Notes under the pieces: model-generated
Seen by the model: the letters and a program-made list of their open reading frames with translations, nothing else
Told to the model about the DNA's origin: nothing
Databases searched by the model: none
Made by a program: the position numbers and the translations under genes
Assembly (NCBI GenBank): GCA_028715215.1
Contig: JAQUSF010000015.1
Coordinates: 1 to 46,689, forward strand
DNA: 46,689 bases
Direction: 5' to 3'
From: Candidatus Zixiibacteriota bacterium
GTDB lineage: Bacteria; Zixibacteria; MSB-5A5; GN15; FEB-12
Part shown: positions 18,626-27,825 of the stretch, one piece after another
How the letters are laid out: each line of letters starts with the position of its first letter
Position numbering within the stretch: position 1 is the stretch's first letter

Positions 18626-19672
18626 TCAGTAACACTGACAGGTATAATATTTTAAATGGGTGGTCTCGTTACCCTTTATATAAGCATCTATTTCCATCGT
18701 GGTTATATTGAAACGCAAAAAAGATTTACCCACCGGCGATTCGCCGATTATCAGCCATTTGTTATCCGGTGTCAGACACATCGGATATATCGCCATGTAT
18801 ATGGGATTTATACCGTCTTCGATACCGGCCGTACTTATTTTATATATTCTCTTTTTATCTATGTCATAAATGGTAAAATAATTGGAACCGGGAATGTCAG
18901 CATAGTTACCCGCTTCGGTATAGTACATATATTTGCCGTCCGGTGCGACCTTTAAATCCACGTAGCCGCCATATAACCATTCACGAAAGATGACCGAATC
19001 TAAGGCGATATCATAAACAGCAAACACATTGTTAGATTTGCTGTATTGCCATATCAGAAATAATTTGGTTTCATCAAGGGAAGGTTTAACTATTCTCATG
19101 GCACTAACGGGTAATTCTATTGTCGCTACAGAGAAATTATTTTCAAGATTAACGATAGCTACAGTATGCGAGGTATCATAGCACCCATATAATTTCTTGC
19201 TGTCAGCCGAGAAACTGAGACTGCGATAATCAAGTACAATATCCTCATGCTCAACAGACAAATCACTGGCTCTGGCAATAATCAGCCCCGGTCCCATAGC
19301 CAGGGCGATATAATTGTTGTCCGGGGATATAGCTAGACCATATTCGGCTTGATAAGGCAGGGTGGCAACGGTTAATTTAGTGTTTAAATCAACTTTGGCC
19401 ACGTAATCGGCGGCGGCGACAAATAAATATTTACCATCGGCCGAGGCTTCCATATCCCATAGCGGATAGTCTTCGCAAGTAAAAGTATCAAGCACTCCTG
19501 TTAAGGGATGATACTCATAATAAAGATTGTTAGTGCTGTCAAAAGCATAAGTGGCATAGTCTATGGGTGGTTCTTCTTTTGGGGCGACCGGGTTGTCATC
19601 ACAGCTCAAGAAGAATGAGAAGATTAATAGGATAACTACTACGGCAAATGGTAAATTTGTTATTTTGAGCAT
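18626..19672 (-). CDS. Lipoprotein with beta-propeller-like repeats, tandem paralogue
   Basis: 348 aa; lipobox LIFSFFLSCDDNPVAPKEEP; colinear with 17515-18597 over its full length. Confidence 0.85.
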   Translation of the reverse strand: MLKITNLPFAVVVILLIFSFFLSCDDNPVAPKEEPPIDYATYAFDSTNNLYYEYHPLTGVLDTFTCEDYPLWDMEASADGKYLFVAAADYVAKVDLNTKLTVATLPYQAEYGLAISPDNNYIALAMGPGLIIARASDLSVEHEDIVLDYRSLSFSADSKKLYGCYDTSHTVAIVNLENNFSVATIELPVSAMRIVKPSLDETKLFLIWQYSKSNNVFAVYDIALDSVIFREWLYGGYVDLKVAPDGKYMYYTEAGNYADIPGSNYFTIYDIDKKRIYKISTAGIEDGINPIYMAIYPMCLTPDNKWLIIGESPVGKSFLRFNITTMEIDAYIKGNETTHLKYYTCQCY

Positions 19673-20002
19673 GACAATTGCCTTTTAACTAAAGATGAAA
19701 TAAAATATGTGCTTTTTCAGTTCTCCTGATAAATCAATAACATATATGACATATTTTGTCAAGTGTTTTTTTATTAAAAATCCTGATTTTAATTAAATAA
19801 TTTATGTAATCCACTGACAGGTCGTATTAGTATTACGACTGTATACGTTCCTGTCACAGACCAGATGTGGACATTTACAAACACCTTACCGTCTATAATA
19901 TTACATGAATAACAAGGATCAAAAACTCAAAAACTATGGTCAGGATTGGAGTCCCGTCCGCGTAGAATGACACTACATTTTGTTTCAATCTCACCTTAGA
20001 CT

Positions 20003-20040
20003 AAACAAAAAGGCAGGCGTTAATGAAAACGCCTGCCTTT
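20003..20040 (-). terminator. Rho-independent terminator of glnA
   Basis: AAAGGCAGGCGTT...AACGCCTGCCTTT perfect 13-bp stem; minus-strand tail TTTTTGTTTAG. Confidence 0.88.
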
Positions 20041-20067
20041 ATCTTCTCAGTATAATTATTTTGTCCC

Positions 20068-21393
20068 TTACAGCATCGTAAGGTATTTATCTATTTCGTA
20101 ATGGCTGACATGGGTGCGGTAATGGTCCCATTCAATTTTCTTGTTAGCGATCAGTTTGCGAAAGACATGGTCGCCCAGCACTTCCCTGACCAGTTCCGAC
20201 TGCTCGGCAAGGCGTATCGCCGACTCGATGGAATCAGGCAGGGTATCGATATTGAGATTGGCTTTTTCGGTTTCCGAAAGTTTGAAAATATTAACTTCAA
20301 CCGGGTCGGGCAGTTTGTAATTTTTCTCGATACCTTTCAGACCGGCGGCCAGAATACAGGAAAAAGCCAGATACGGATTGGCAGCCGGGTCGGGGGAACG
20401 CAGTTCGATGCGGGTGGCTTTTTCTTTACCGACGCGGTACATCGGCACGCGCACCAGGCTCGAACGGTTGCGGCGGCCCCAGCTGATATAAACCGGCGCC
20501 TCGTAGCCGGGCACCAGGCGTTTGTAAGAGTTGACCCACTGGTTAAGCACCAGCGTTATTTCCCTGATATGGGTCAGAATCCCGGCAATAAACTGTTTGG
20601 CCAGTTTGGAAAGTTGATACTCGCCGTCGGGGCTGTAAAAGAGATTCTTCTCGCCTTTGAAAATCGACATATGGCAGTGCATACCGCTGCCGTTCTCGTC
20701 AAAAATCGGTTTAGGCATAAAAGTGGCGTAAAGCTCGTTCTCCAGCGCGACCTCTTTCACCACAAAACGGTAAACCTGGGCAAAATCCGCCATCACCAGC
20801 GCTTCCTGGTATTTGAGGTCGATTTCATGCTGGCTGGGCGCCACCTCGTGGTGCGAACACTCCACCGGGATATCCAATAGCTCGAGAGCGTTAACCGTTT
20901 TCTTGCGCAGCTGGGTCCCGATATCAACCGTACCGTAGTCGAAATAGCCGGTCTGGTCGAGAATATTCGGCTCCTTATCGTTTTCAAAATAAAAATATTC
21001 TATCTCCGGACCGACATAGAAAGTCCAGCCTTTTTCGTTTATTTTCTGAAGAGTGCGTTTGAGAACCCAGCGCGGGTCGCCGGAGTAAGGTTTGCCGTCG
21101 GGGCTCTGAATATCACAAAACATCATCGCCACCTTCTCCCCCGCGACTTCCCAGGGTATAATCCGGAAAGTAACCGGGTCGGGAATAGCCATCAGGTCGG
21201 ACTCATCGATACGGGCAAAACCCTCGATTGAGGAACCGTCAAACCCCTGTCCTTCCTCCAGTACCTGTTCAATCTCGGAACGGGTAATGGACATCCCCTT
21301 GATTTTACCCAGAATATCCGTAAAACACAGCCGGATATAACGCACTCCGGCTTCGTCGATAAGTCTCAATATATCCTCTTTTGTCCTTGTCAT
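20068..21393 (-). CDS. glnA: Glutamine synthetase type I
   Basis: 441 aa; GFDGSSIEGFARIDESDLMAIPD, VGPEIEYFYF, NGSGMHCHMSIFK, KRLVPGYEAPVYISWGRRNRSSLVRVP. Confidence 0.97.
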   Translation of the reverse strand: MTRTKEDILRLIDEAGVRYIRLCFTDILGKIKGMSITRSEIEQVLEEGQGFDGSSIEGFARIDESDLMAIPDPVTFRIIPWEVAGEKVAMMFCDIQSPDGKPYSGDPRWVLKRTLQKINEKGWTFYVGPEIEYFYFENDKEPNILDQTGYFDYGTVDIGTQLRKKTVNALELLDIPVECSHHEVAPSQHEIDLKYQEALVMADFAQVYRFVVKEVALENELYATFMPKPIFDENGSGMHCHMSIFKGEKNLFYSPDGEYQLSKLAKQFIAGILTHIREITLVLNQWVNSYKRLVPGYEAPVYISWGRRNRSSLVRVPMYRVGKEKATRIELRSPDPAANPYLAFSCILAAGLKGIEKNYKLPDPVEVNIFKLSETEKANLNIDTLPDSIESAIRLAEQSELVREVLGDHVFRKLIANKKIEWDHYRTHVSHYEIDKYLTML

Positions 21394-21511
21394 TTTTTTC
21401 TCCGTTTTTCAATAGATTTTAAGTCTTCAATCTAAAAGTTCGGTTTCGGGAAGCAATTTAAAACACTGCCCGGGGAAATAAAAAAACAATTTCCCTGTAA
21501 CAGATATGAAC

Positions 21512-22042
21512 CTATTGCTGTTCCCCATCGGTCAGGGATAATTTTATATCGGTAGTCTGGGGGATTAATTGACGCAGTTTAACGCCGGCCATCTCAAAAA
21601 TTTTCCGTGCCGCCACAAAAATATCCTGGCCGTGGTATTTGTCGGATAAATAGACAACTTCCTTAATTCCAACCTGGACAATGAGTTTGGCGCATTCATT
21701 ACAGGGGAAAAGGCTGACATACAGGGTAGCGCCTTCAAGGTCGGGTTTGTTGGAAGCATTGGTAATAGCATTCATTTCAGCATGACAAACATAGGGGTAC
21801 TTGGTCTGTAAAAAGTCACCCTCGCGAGCCCAGGGAAGTATATCGTCGGAGCAACCGCTGGGAAAGCCATTATAGCCAATGCCGATAATCCGTTTGTTTT
21901 TATTGACGATACAGGCACCGACCCGGGTGGATGGGTCCTTACTGCGTAAAGCAGACAGCTGGGCTACCGCCATAAAATAGTCGTCCCAGCTTATGTAATC
22001 GGTGCGTTTAGTTACCATAATGAAAAAATATAGTTTTTTCAA
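21512..22042 (-). CDS. Deoxycytidylate deaminase (dCMP deaminase / ComEB-like)
   Basis: 176 aa; [57 protein letters not shown] zinc deaminase motifs. Confidence 0.94.
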   Translation of the reverse strand: MKKLYFFIMVTKRTDYISWDDYFMAVAQLSALRSKDPSTRVGACIVNKNKRIIGIGYNGFPSGCSDDILPWAREGDFLQTKYPYVCHAEMNAITNASNKPDLEGATLYVSLFPCNECAKLIVQVGIKEVVYLSDKYHGQDIFVAARKIFEMAGVKLRQLIPQTTDIKLSLTDGEQQ

Positions 22043-22210
22043 AACGAGTTGGAAAGGGGATTTTTGACTATCAGGGATATAACTTTTCTACTTCGGTCAT
22101 GGGGACAGTCCGGAGACCATTACTTGTAGCAGTGTTATATAGTTATTGAATTTAGTAAACAAATACCGTTAAACCTTTAAAGGGGGATTATAACTTGAAG
22201 ATAAAATTAA

Positions 22211-23080
22211 TCAGAGTTTTGCCGTCAAGCCGGCCGACCGGTATTCCAGCAGCATACAGCCGGATCCCAGACAGAAGTTTACCTCCACCAAAACAAACTG
22301 ACTGACCGGTTTATTGTTATCTATGGCCGGTATGAAGGTACAGCTGTCGAATATAAACTCGCTGAGTTTTTTTCCGAAAAACCAGCCCCTTGGTTCTTCC
22401 CGGCTGATAAGTTGATACAGCGAGTCGCTCGGTCCTCCGGAGACATAGACTTCAATACTATATCTATTGCTGCCAACCGTAACTATATTAAAGGAGAAGG
22501 GAGCCAGATGACCGGTTTCATCGACGCGGATAACAATTTCCGCAACCCCCGTTATATCGTCCATTCTGGCCACGGCGGGATACTCCGGTTTTCCCCTTGA
22601 CAATACATGAACATCACGTTGAACCGTTATCGGAAGCGAGTCTTCAAAGGCGAACTCGACAAGATTAAAATTATCCGGTAGAAACACAGCGGTATCATCA
22701 TCTTCCGATACGGATATCGATATATCCTCGACATTTAAAGAGGGAACGGGTTGGTGGGATAGTAAAAGAGTCTGGTCGTTTACCGTCCGGGTCATTCCCG
22801 GTTTATCGGTAAGATGCCGGTCCAACCGGATAAAACCAAGAAAGCCCGCATCCGCATAGGGCTGATAAAAACTTACTGGTCTTTTTGACGATAACTTATC
22901 TGATTCGATTTCAGGAACAAGAATTCGAGTGCTCAAACCCTTACCTGTAGATCCATCCCCGGGGTCATTCAGGAAACTTATCCCCCAGCCGGTCAGGCTG
23001 AAACAAACACCCACAATCAGCATGGCCAGGAGATAGTTTCTCTGGTAAACTATCTGAAGTCGGCTTGGTCTTTTCATCAC
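22211..23080 (-). CDS. TonB C-terminal-domain-like membrane-anchored protein
   Basis: 289 aa; N-terminal TM (LLAMLIVGVCFSLTGWGISFL); KPEYPAVARMDDITGVAEIVIRVDETGHL...FIPAIDNNKPVSQFVLVEVNF resembles TonB-family C-terminal domains. Confidence 0.7.
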   Translation of the reverse strand: MMKRPSRLQIVYQRNYLLAMLIVGVCFSLTGWGISFLNDPGDGSTGKGLSTRILVPEIESDKLSSKRPVSFYQPYADAGFLGFIRLDRHLTDKPGMTRTVNDQTLLLSHQPVPSLNVEDISISVSEDDDTAVFLPDNFNLVEFAFEDSLPITVQRDVHVLSRGKPEYPAVARMDDITGVAEIVIRVDETGHLAPFSFNIVTVGSNRYSIEVYVSGGPSDSLYQLISREEPRGWFFGKKLSEFIFDSCTFIPAIDNNKPVSQFVLVEVNFCLGSGCMLLEYRSAGLTAKL

Positions 23081-23158
23081 ATTACCTCCCAGCAGATATC
23101 ACACTAACCCGTATCGTATCAGGCACTTTACCTGATACTCCCTCACTCCGATTTGCAC

Positions 23159-23359
23159 TTACCAGTAAACGTTCGTTACTGCTAAGAACCCTCTCCAATC
23201 CTGGGTGAAGCAGTGGATTGCCCACCATGTGCAATCGGCGGGTCCTGAGCAGTTGGCATATCGTTCGCAACTATCCACGAACGCATATGACACCGCTGGT
23301 ACCATTATTGATAACACCATCAGGGCCACCATAAAATATAGAAGCAACTTCTTTTTCAA
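23159..23359 (-). CDS. Small secreted Cys-containing peptide, unknown function
   Basis: 66 aa: MKKKLLLYFMVALMVLSIMVPAVSYA + FVDSCERYANCSGPADCTWWAIHCFTQDWRGFLAVTNVYW. Strong SD AAAGGAGGTG just upstream of the TTG start. Confidence 0.75.
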   Translation of the reverse strand: MKKKLLLYFMVALMVLSIMVPAVSYAFVDSCERYANCSGPADCTWWAIHCFTQDWRGFLAVTNVYW

Positions 23360-23411
23360 GAAGCACCTCCTTTCTGCCTTTTTTCAAAGGCGGTTCAGGG
23401 TTTCAGTGAAA

Positions 23412-24047
23412 TCAGCTCGTGCTCAAGCTCAAGCTTTTCTCATCTTCTTCAATGGCTTCATCAGGCACCCGATCCATGGGTGCGTAAATAAGCCAGTCCA
23501 GATTCCCTTCCGCAATCAAATCCCAGCTACCGTCCAGCCTGACATGGAATCTCATAATATAGAAGTAGCCAGCGGATGCGCATTGACAGTCAAGCCTGAA
23601 GTCAACCCGAACAAAAATTTCATAGTCAGTCAGAGACGTGTCTGTCTGGTAGTAGAACCCGACCTCAACAGGCTTAAATCCTTCGGGAATATTCGGTGAC
23701 ACGTCATAGTAGGTAAATACGGAATCTTTCAGATGCTCTATGCTTTCCATTATTATTTTTTTGCGCTCTTCTTCAAGATCCAGGGAAGCAATCGGATCAT
23801 AGTAAATGACGTATTCCTCAAAAGCCTGTTTTTTTTGCTGCATTACTTTACTAACCCTGGAAAAGTTGTCAATCATTCTGTAACCGTCAAACAGTCCCCA
23901 TGCAAACACCGGAAGAAATATCGGGGAAAAAAGAATCAGGATAATTCCAATTTTTCCCAACCGACCGGAATTCCATGTTTTACGAATTGCCGACCTTATC
24001 AACATCTCACCCCCTTTCCTAGTTTTTACTGGCCTGCCGTTTTTCAA
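23412..24047 (-). CDS. Hypothetical membrane-anchored protein
   Basis: 211 aa, one N-terminal TM (IGIILILFSPIFLPVFAWGLF); start overlaps the preceding gene's end; true start may be internal (MLIRSAIRK). Confidence 0.75.
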   Translation of the reverse strand: MKNGRPVKTRKGGEMLIRSAIRKTWNSGRLGKIGIILILFSPIFLPVFAWGLFDGYRMIDNFSRVSKVMQQKKQAFEEYVIYYDPIASLDLEEERKKIIMESIEHLKDSVFTYYDVSPNIPEGFKPVEVGFYYQTDTSLTDYEIFVRVDFRLDCQCASAGYFYIMRFHVRLDGSWDLIAEGNLDWLIYAPMDRVPDEAIEEDEKSLSLSTS

Positions 24048-24831
24048 GAAGCTCCGCCGCCTTCTTTATCTGATCCTGTTGACGATTATATACCCATTTC
24101 ACAATTTTGTCGTTATCATCGGTGTTAAGAATATGGATGACTATGATATGACCTAAGAAGTTCTTGTTGATGGTTTCCCTGTCTCTCCTGCCGCCGATGT
24201 GAACTTTTTTGGTCTCATGGATCGGAAGACATCGGTAGAATCCTTTTGGAAGCGCAATTATCTCCGCCGATTCTCCGATCTCATTTTTGAAATCCTCAAG
24301 GAAATTTCCGGCGTCCACCTCAGAATCTTTGGTCATGAATTGGATGTAGACAGTATTCTCGGGAAGCTCCTTTATTTCCTGGATCCGGAGCAAATTCAAC
24401 TTTTTGGCGTACTCAATAATCATCGGATTCTGACTGATGTCTATCTTGAAAACGGCATCTCCATAACCGCCCATTATCACCTTTAGAAAGAAAACATCAA
24501 AAGAGGGGAAATAGACCTCTGAATTGTGCTCTCTTTTACCTTGCATTTTCAAGTCGAGAATGACAGTATCCTCAAACACGGATGAAACAAAACCGATAGA
24601 ACCATAAACAGTCATTATGTCAATCACGGGCTTTCCGGTTATGCAATCATTGAAAGCCAAAAACTTGAACGGCTGGGCTGGAGTTGGCTTAGGAAGAGGT
24701 TTGGTACTACTGCTTGCGGGCGGAGCCCCATCCTCTACATCCCATGTCTGCGAAGCGGCTGGAACTGCGTACAGGTTAAAAATAAACAGGGTGCTAATCA
24801 ACCATAATGACTTATCTTTTCGTCCCATCAT
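24019..24831 (-). CDS. Hypothetical secreted protein
   Basis: 270 aa, signal peptide LWLISTLFIFNLYAVPAASQ, Pro-rich linker STKPLPKPTPAQPF; first gene of a compact operon. Confidence 0.78.
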   Translation of the reverse strand: MMGRKDKSLWLISTLFIFNLYAVPAASQTWDVEDGAPPASSSTKPLPKPTPAQPFKFLAFNDCITGKPVIDIMTVYGSIGFVSSVFEDTVILDLKMQGKREHNSEVYFPSFDVFFLKVIMGGYGDAVFKIDISQNPMIIEYAKKLNLLRIQEIKELPENTVYIQFMTKDSEVDAGNFLEDFKNEIGESAEIIALPKGFYRCLPIHETKKVHIGGRRDRETINKNFLGHIIVIHILNTDDNDKIVKWVYNRQQDQIKKAAELLEKRQASKN

Positions 24832-25316
24832 TAAAATTCCCCGAACTGAATATTTAATAATGAGTTTCAGGAACTATTTAATCATTGATAGCTGACCTGG
24901 TGAAAGTTACCCTCTGAAACAAATTGATTATCAAACTTGATACTTCATTATACGAATATGGAAATAAACATTTTCTCAAGTTCTGTCATCAAAATTATTT
25001 AATTCATTTCAAATTACAACAAAAAAGTTAAAAAATAACTTATCCCCAAAAAGGATGTCATTAATACACCTTGACAGCTTTGTTATTTTCCCGGTCAGGC
25101 AGGTACCTGTCATCAAACCCTTTTTAATACCACACCTGACCGGTTTCTCTCATTTGCCTGTAAGGGTTGTTAGCCCTTATCAAAATTCGAGTAACAAATT
25201 ATGTGCCACACAGCAAATATCACCCGATAATACTTTATAACCGATTGACTTAAAAGAAATTATAAAAACCTTTTTAATATCTTAATTATTGACTATATAC
25301 TCTTAATATAAGTGAA

Positions 25317-25438
25317 TTACGAATTTCGCTGGTTTGGTTACGAATTTTACGATTTTTTTACGAATTTTTTACGAAAATGAGCCTGAAATTACGAATTGGG
25401 GGGGATAAATTACGAATTTTGAGAAAAAATTACGAATT
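25317..25438. repeat. Array of eight TTACGA(A/T) elements
   Basis: Element starts 25317, 25338, 25347, 25358, 25369, 25389, 25410, 25430, all in the same orientation; six are full TTACGAATT. Confidence 0.9.
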
Positions 25439-25500
25439 GACCCGGAATTTTTAATTAATTTGAGCTTTTATGCGGAAAATTTTTCCCGGGGTGTAATTAC

Positions 25501-26076
25501 CTAAGGTTGGACTTTCTTTATAAAATACTCATGTGAAAGAAGAGACATCACCCGCATAGAAACAAATTTACTATCCCGGCGAAGGCTTTCACGATGGACC
25601 CCTTCGTCGATAAAGCCTTCGGACTTGTAAAGCTGATAAGCTCGCTCATTATGAAAAACGACCTCGAGCCATAAACGGTGAGCGCCGAATTTTTCAAACG
25701 CCAGCCGCTTAGTAAGCTGAACCGCCTGTCTTCCCAGGCCCTGCCCTTTTTCGGCAATCACCAGCCGTTTAAACTCGATATTTTTGTCATAGTCTTCCAG
25801 CCCGACCATGATGATATAACCAATGACCCGGTCATCGGATAGCTTCTGCAAGGTTAAATGGGCGATATTCTTACTGGTGACAGCCGCGCGATGTTGCCGC
25901 CGGTTCCACTGCCTGATAAAAGGTGAGTTCTCTTTGTCACGTTCCATTTTAAGAATAGCGCTAAGGTCATCGATAGTTGTGTAACGCAGTCCAATTTGTC
26001 GTGTCTTTAATAGATAATCTTCAGACATAAAACAAATCCTTTTTCTTTGATCAGGAAGATCCAATTCATACGTCAC
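25501..26076 (-). CDS. GNAT-family N-acetyltransferase (RimJ/RimL-like)
   Basis: 191 aa; LVIAEKGQGLGRQAVQLTKRLAFEKFGAHRLWLEVVFHNERAYQLYKSEGFIDEG. Probable start at internal Met 26028. Confidence 0.92.
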   Translation of the reverse strand: MTYELDLPDQRKRICFMSEDYLLKTRQIGLRYTTIDDLSAILKMERDKENSPFIRQWNRRQHRAAVTSKNIAHLTLQKLSDDRVIGYIIMVGLEDYDKNIEFKRLVIAEKGQGLGRQAVQLTKRLAFEKFGAHRLWLEVVFHNERAYQLYKSEGFIDEGVHRESLRRDSKFVSMRVMSLLSHEYFIKKVQP

Positions 26077-26139
26077 CCCAGGCTGCGTTTAAGGGTGACT
26101 TTGACGTCGAAACTCTTCGATATTTCAACTTGTAATTTC

Positions 26140-26835
26140 TTATAACATGCCGAATTTCCTTTTATACCTCGCTATCTGTCTGGTGTGGGCGATTTCATGC
26201 CAGAGGGTGCGTCGCATGACTTTCCGTGCCGTCCATAACTCATTTCTTTTCTCGTAAACAGCGACATTATTTAATAACCGGGGCAGATTCTCCAAGGTAT
26301 GATGACGCGAGAAATGTAACAAATCAATGAGCCTTTCGGGACGATGCTCTTTGGGACAGGTCAACCCGATACGGTCAAAGTACCATATTTCAGCCGTAGC
26401 AATATGTTTTATTACTCCAGCAATAGAATCGGTGACTTCGGTTTCAATAGGTTGATTCATCAGGTTTTCCGACAGGTCAGCGATTTCCTCTAATAAATCT
26501 TTACGGGTATAAGATAAAATTTTACCGATTTCCGCCAGGTCATTTTCGTTTAAGGGATTTTTGTCATACTCGAAAAGAGCATTTACGAAATAATCATCGA
26601 CTGCATAGGAACGAATATCCTCGGTGATTTCTGTTTCTCGCTGACTATCGGGTATGACGAATGTGGGTTCATGGTTATGCCGCCATTGAAAATAATTATG
26701 TATCGCGTCCGAAGCAAAAGCGATAGCATCTTTATAGGTTTCCCCTTTGGAGAAACAGCCATGCCATTCAATCACCCAGGCAACCCAGTGATTGGGTTCG
26801 ATGTCATTTATGGCAAGATGAAACAGCATATTCAT
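26140..26835 (-). CDS. HicB-like N-terminal domain fused to DinB-like C-terminal domain
   Basis: 231 aa; HWVAWVIEWHGCFSKGETYKDAIAFASDAI (HicB-like), then ARKVMRRTLWHEIAHTRQIARY and IKHIATAEIWYFDRIG (DinB-like). Confidence 0.65.
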   Translation of the reverse strand: MNMLFHLAINDIEPNHWVAWVIEWHGCFSKGETYKDAIAFASDAIHNYFQWRHNHEPTFVIPDSQRETEITEDIRSYAVDDYFVNALFEYDKNPLNENDLAEIGKILSYTRKDLLEEIADLSENLMNQPIETEVTDSIAGVIKHIATAEIWYFDRIGLTCPKEHRPERLIDLLHFSRHHTLENLPRLLNNVAVYEKRNELWTARKVMRRTLWHEIAHTRQIARYKRKFGML

Positions 26836-26907
26836 ATCATTCCCGGCTTAACCGGGAATCGAGGTTCGTTTTTGAAAAGCTTGGATTCCCGCTTTCGCGG
26901 TTATGAC
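26836..26907. repeat. REP-like / dRS3-like palindromic intergenic element
   Basis: ATTCCCGG-CTTAA-CCGGGAAT hairpin (26839-26859) followed by TTGGATTCCCGCTTTCGCGGTTATGAC; plus-frame translation SLDSRFRGYD is the classic artefact of this repeat type. Confidence 0.7.
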
Positions 26908-27037
26908 TAAAAAATTAAAGTTTATGTCGAAACCACAAGGGTTTCGACCTGCAGATTTCTACAAATTTCAATGGCGTGATGCCCGAGGACGTACACCACG
27001 CACAAATACTATTCATTCTTCCAAGCCAGCTATGCTA

Positions 27038-27808
27038 CTACCTGGCGGCGCCGCGGTCGAGATAACCTTTCAGCGACTCAAGCAAATCAATCGGCACCGG
27101 GAAAATAAGCGTCGAGTTCTTCTCGGCGGAAACCTCAACCAGCGTCTGAAGAAACCGCAGTTGCATGGCATTGGGGGCGGTAGCGATAACCTTGGCAGCA
27201 TCGGCCAGTTTCTGTGACGCCTGGTACTCACCATCAGCATGAATAACTTTTGAACGCCGTTCCCGCTCAGCCTCAGCCTGACGGGCGATAGCGCGGGTCA
27301 TCTGCTCCGGAAGGTCGACATTCTTGACCTCGACCACGGTCACTTTAACTCCCCACGGTTCGGTCTGGTCGTCGATAATCTGCTGGAGTTCGGCATTGAT
27401 TTTCTCACGGTTGGCCAGAAGGTCATCGAGTTCTACCTGTCCCAGCACCGACCGCAGGGTGGTCTGGGCAATCTGTGAGGTAGCTTCGAAATAATTCGCC
27501 ACCGAAACAATCGCCTTGTTGGCATCGAGTACCTGGAAATAAAGAACCGCATTGACTTTGACGGAAACGTTATCTTTAGTGATGACATCCTGAGGCGGGA
27601 TATCGTAGGTGATAATACGCAGGTCCACCCGCACCATTTTATCGACCACCGGGATAAGGATGATAAGCCCCGGTCCCTTGGCGCCGATTAAGCGCCCCAG
27701 CCGGAAAATAACACCGCGTTCGTACTCTTTCAACACTTTAATCATGTTGAACAGGAGTATCAACACGAAGAAAATGATAAAGACTAAAATATAAGATGTA
27801 AATATCAT
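27038..27808 (-). CDS. SPFH/band-7 domain protein (slipin, stomatin-like)
   Basis: 256 aa; [66 protein letters not shown]. Confidence 0.95.
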   Translation of the reverse strand: MIFTSYILVFIIFFVLILLFNMIKVLKEYERGVIFRLGRLIGAKGPGLIILIPVVDKMVRVDLRIITYDIPPQDVITKDNVSVKVNAVLYFQVLDANKAIVSVANYFEATSQIAQTTLRSVLGQVELDDLLANREKINAELQQIIDDQTEPWGVKVTVVEVKNVDLPEQMTRAIARQAEAERERRSKVIHADGEYQASQKLADAAKVIATAPNAMQLRFLQTLVEVSAEKNSTLIFPVPIDLLESLKGYLDRGAAR

Positions 27809-27825
27809 AGTCCTAACCCGCTTGT

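Noticed and set aside
25317-25438. CRISPR array interpretation of the TTACGAA repeats
   Set aside because: Repeat unit about 9 bp and spacers about 2-12 bp, with no cas genes; not CRISPR.
26671-26910. 79-aa plus ORF ending ...SLDSRFRGYD
   Set aside because: Antisense to HicB-DinB and runs into a REP-like element; the LDSRFRG tail is a known spurious translation of such repeats.
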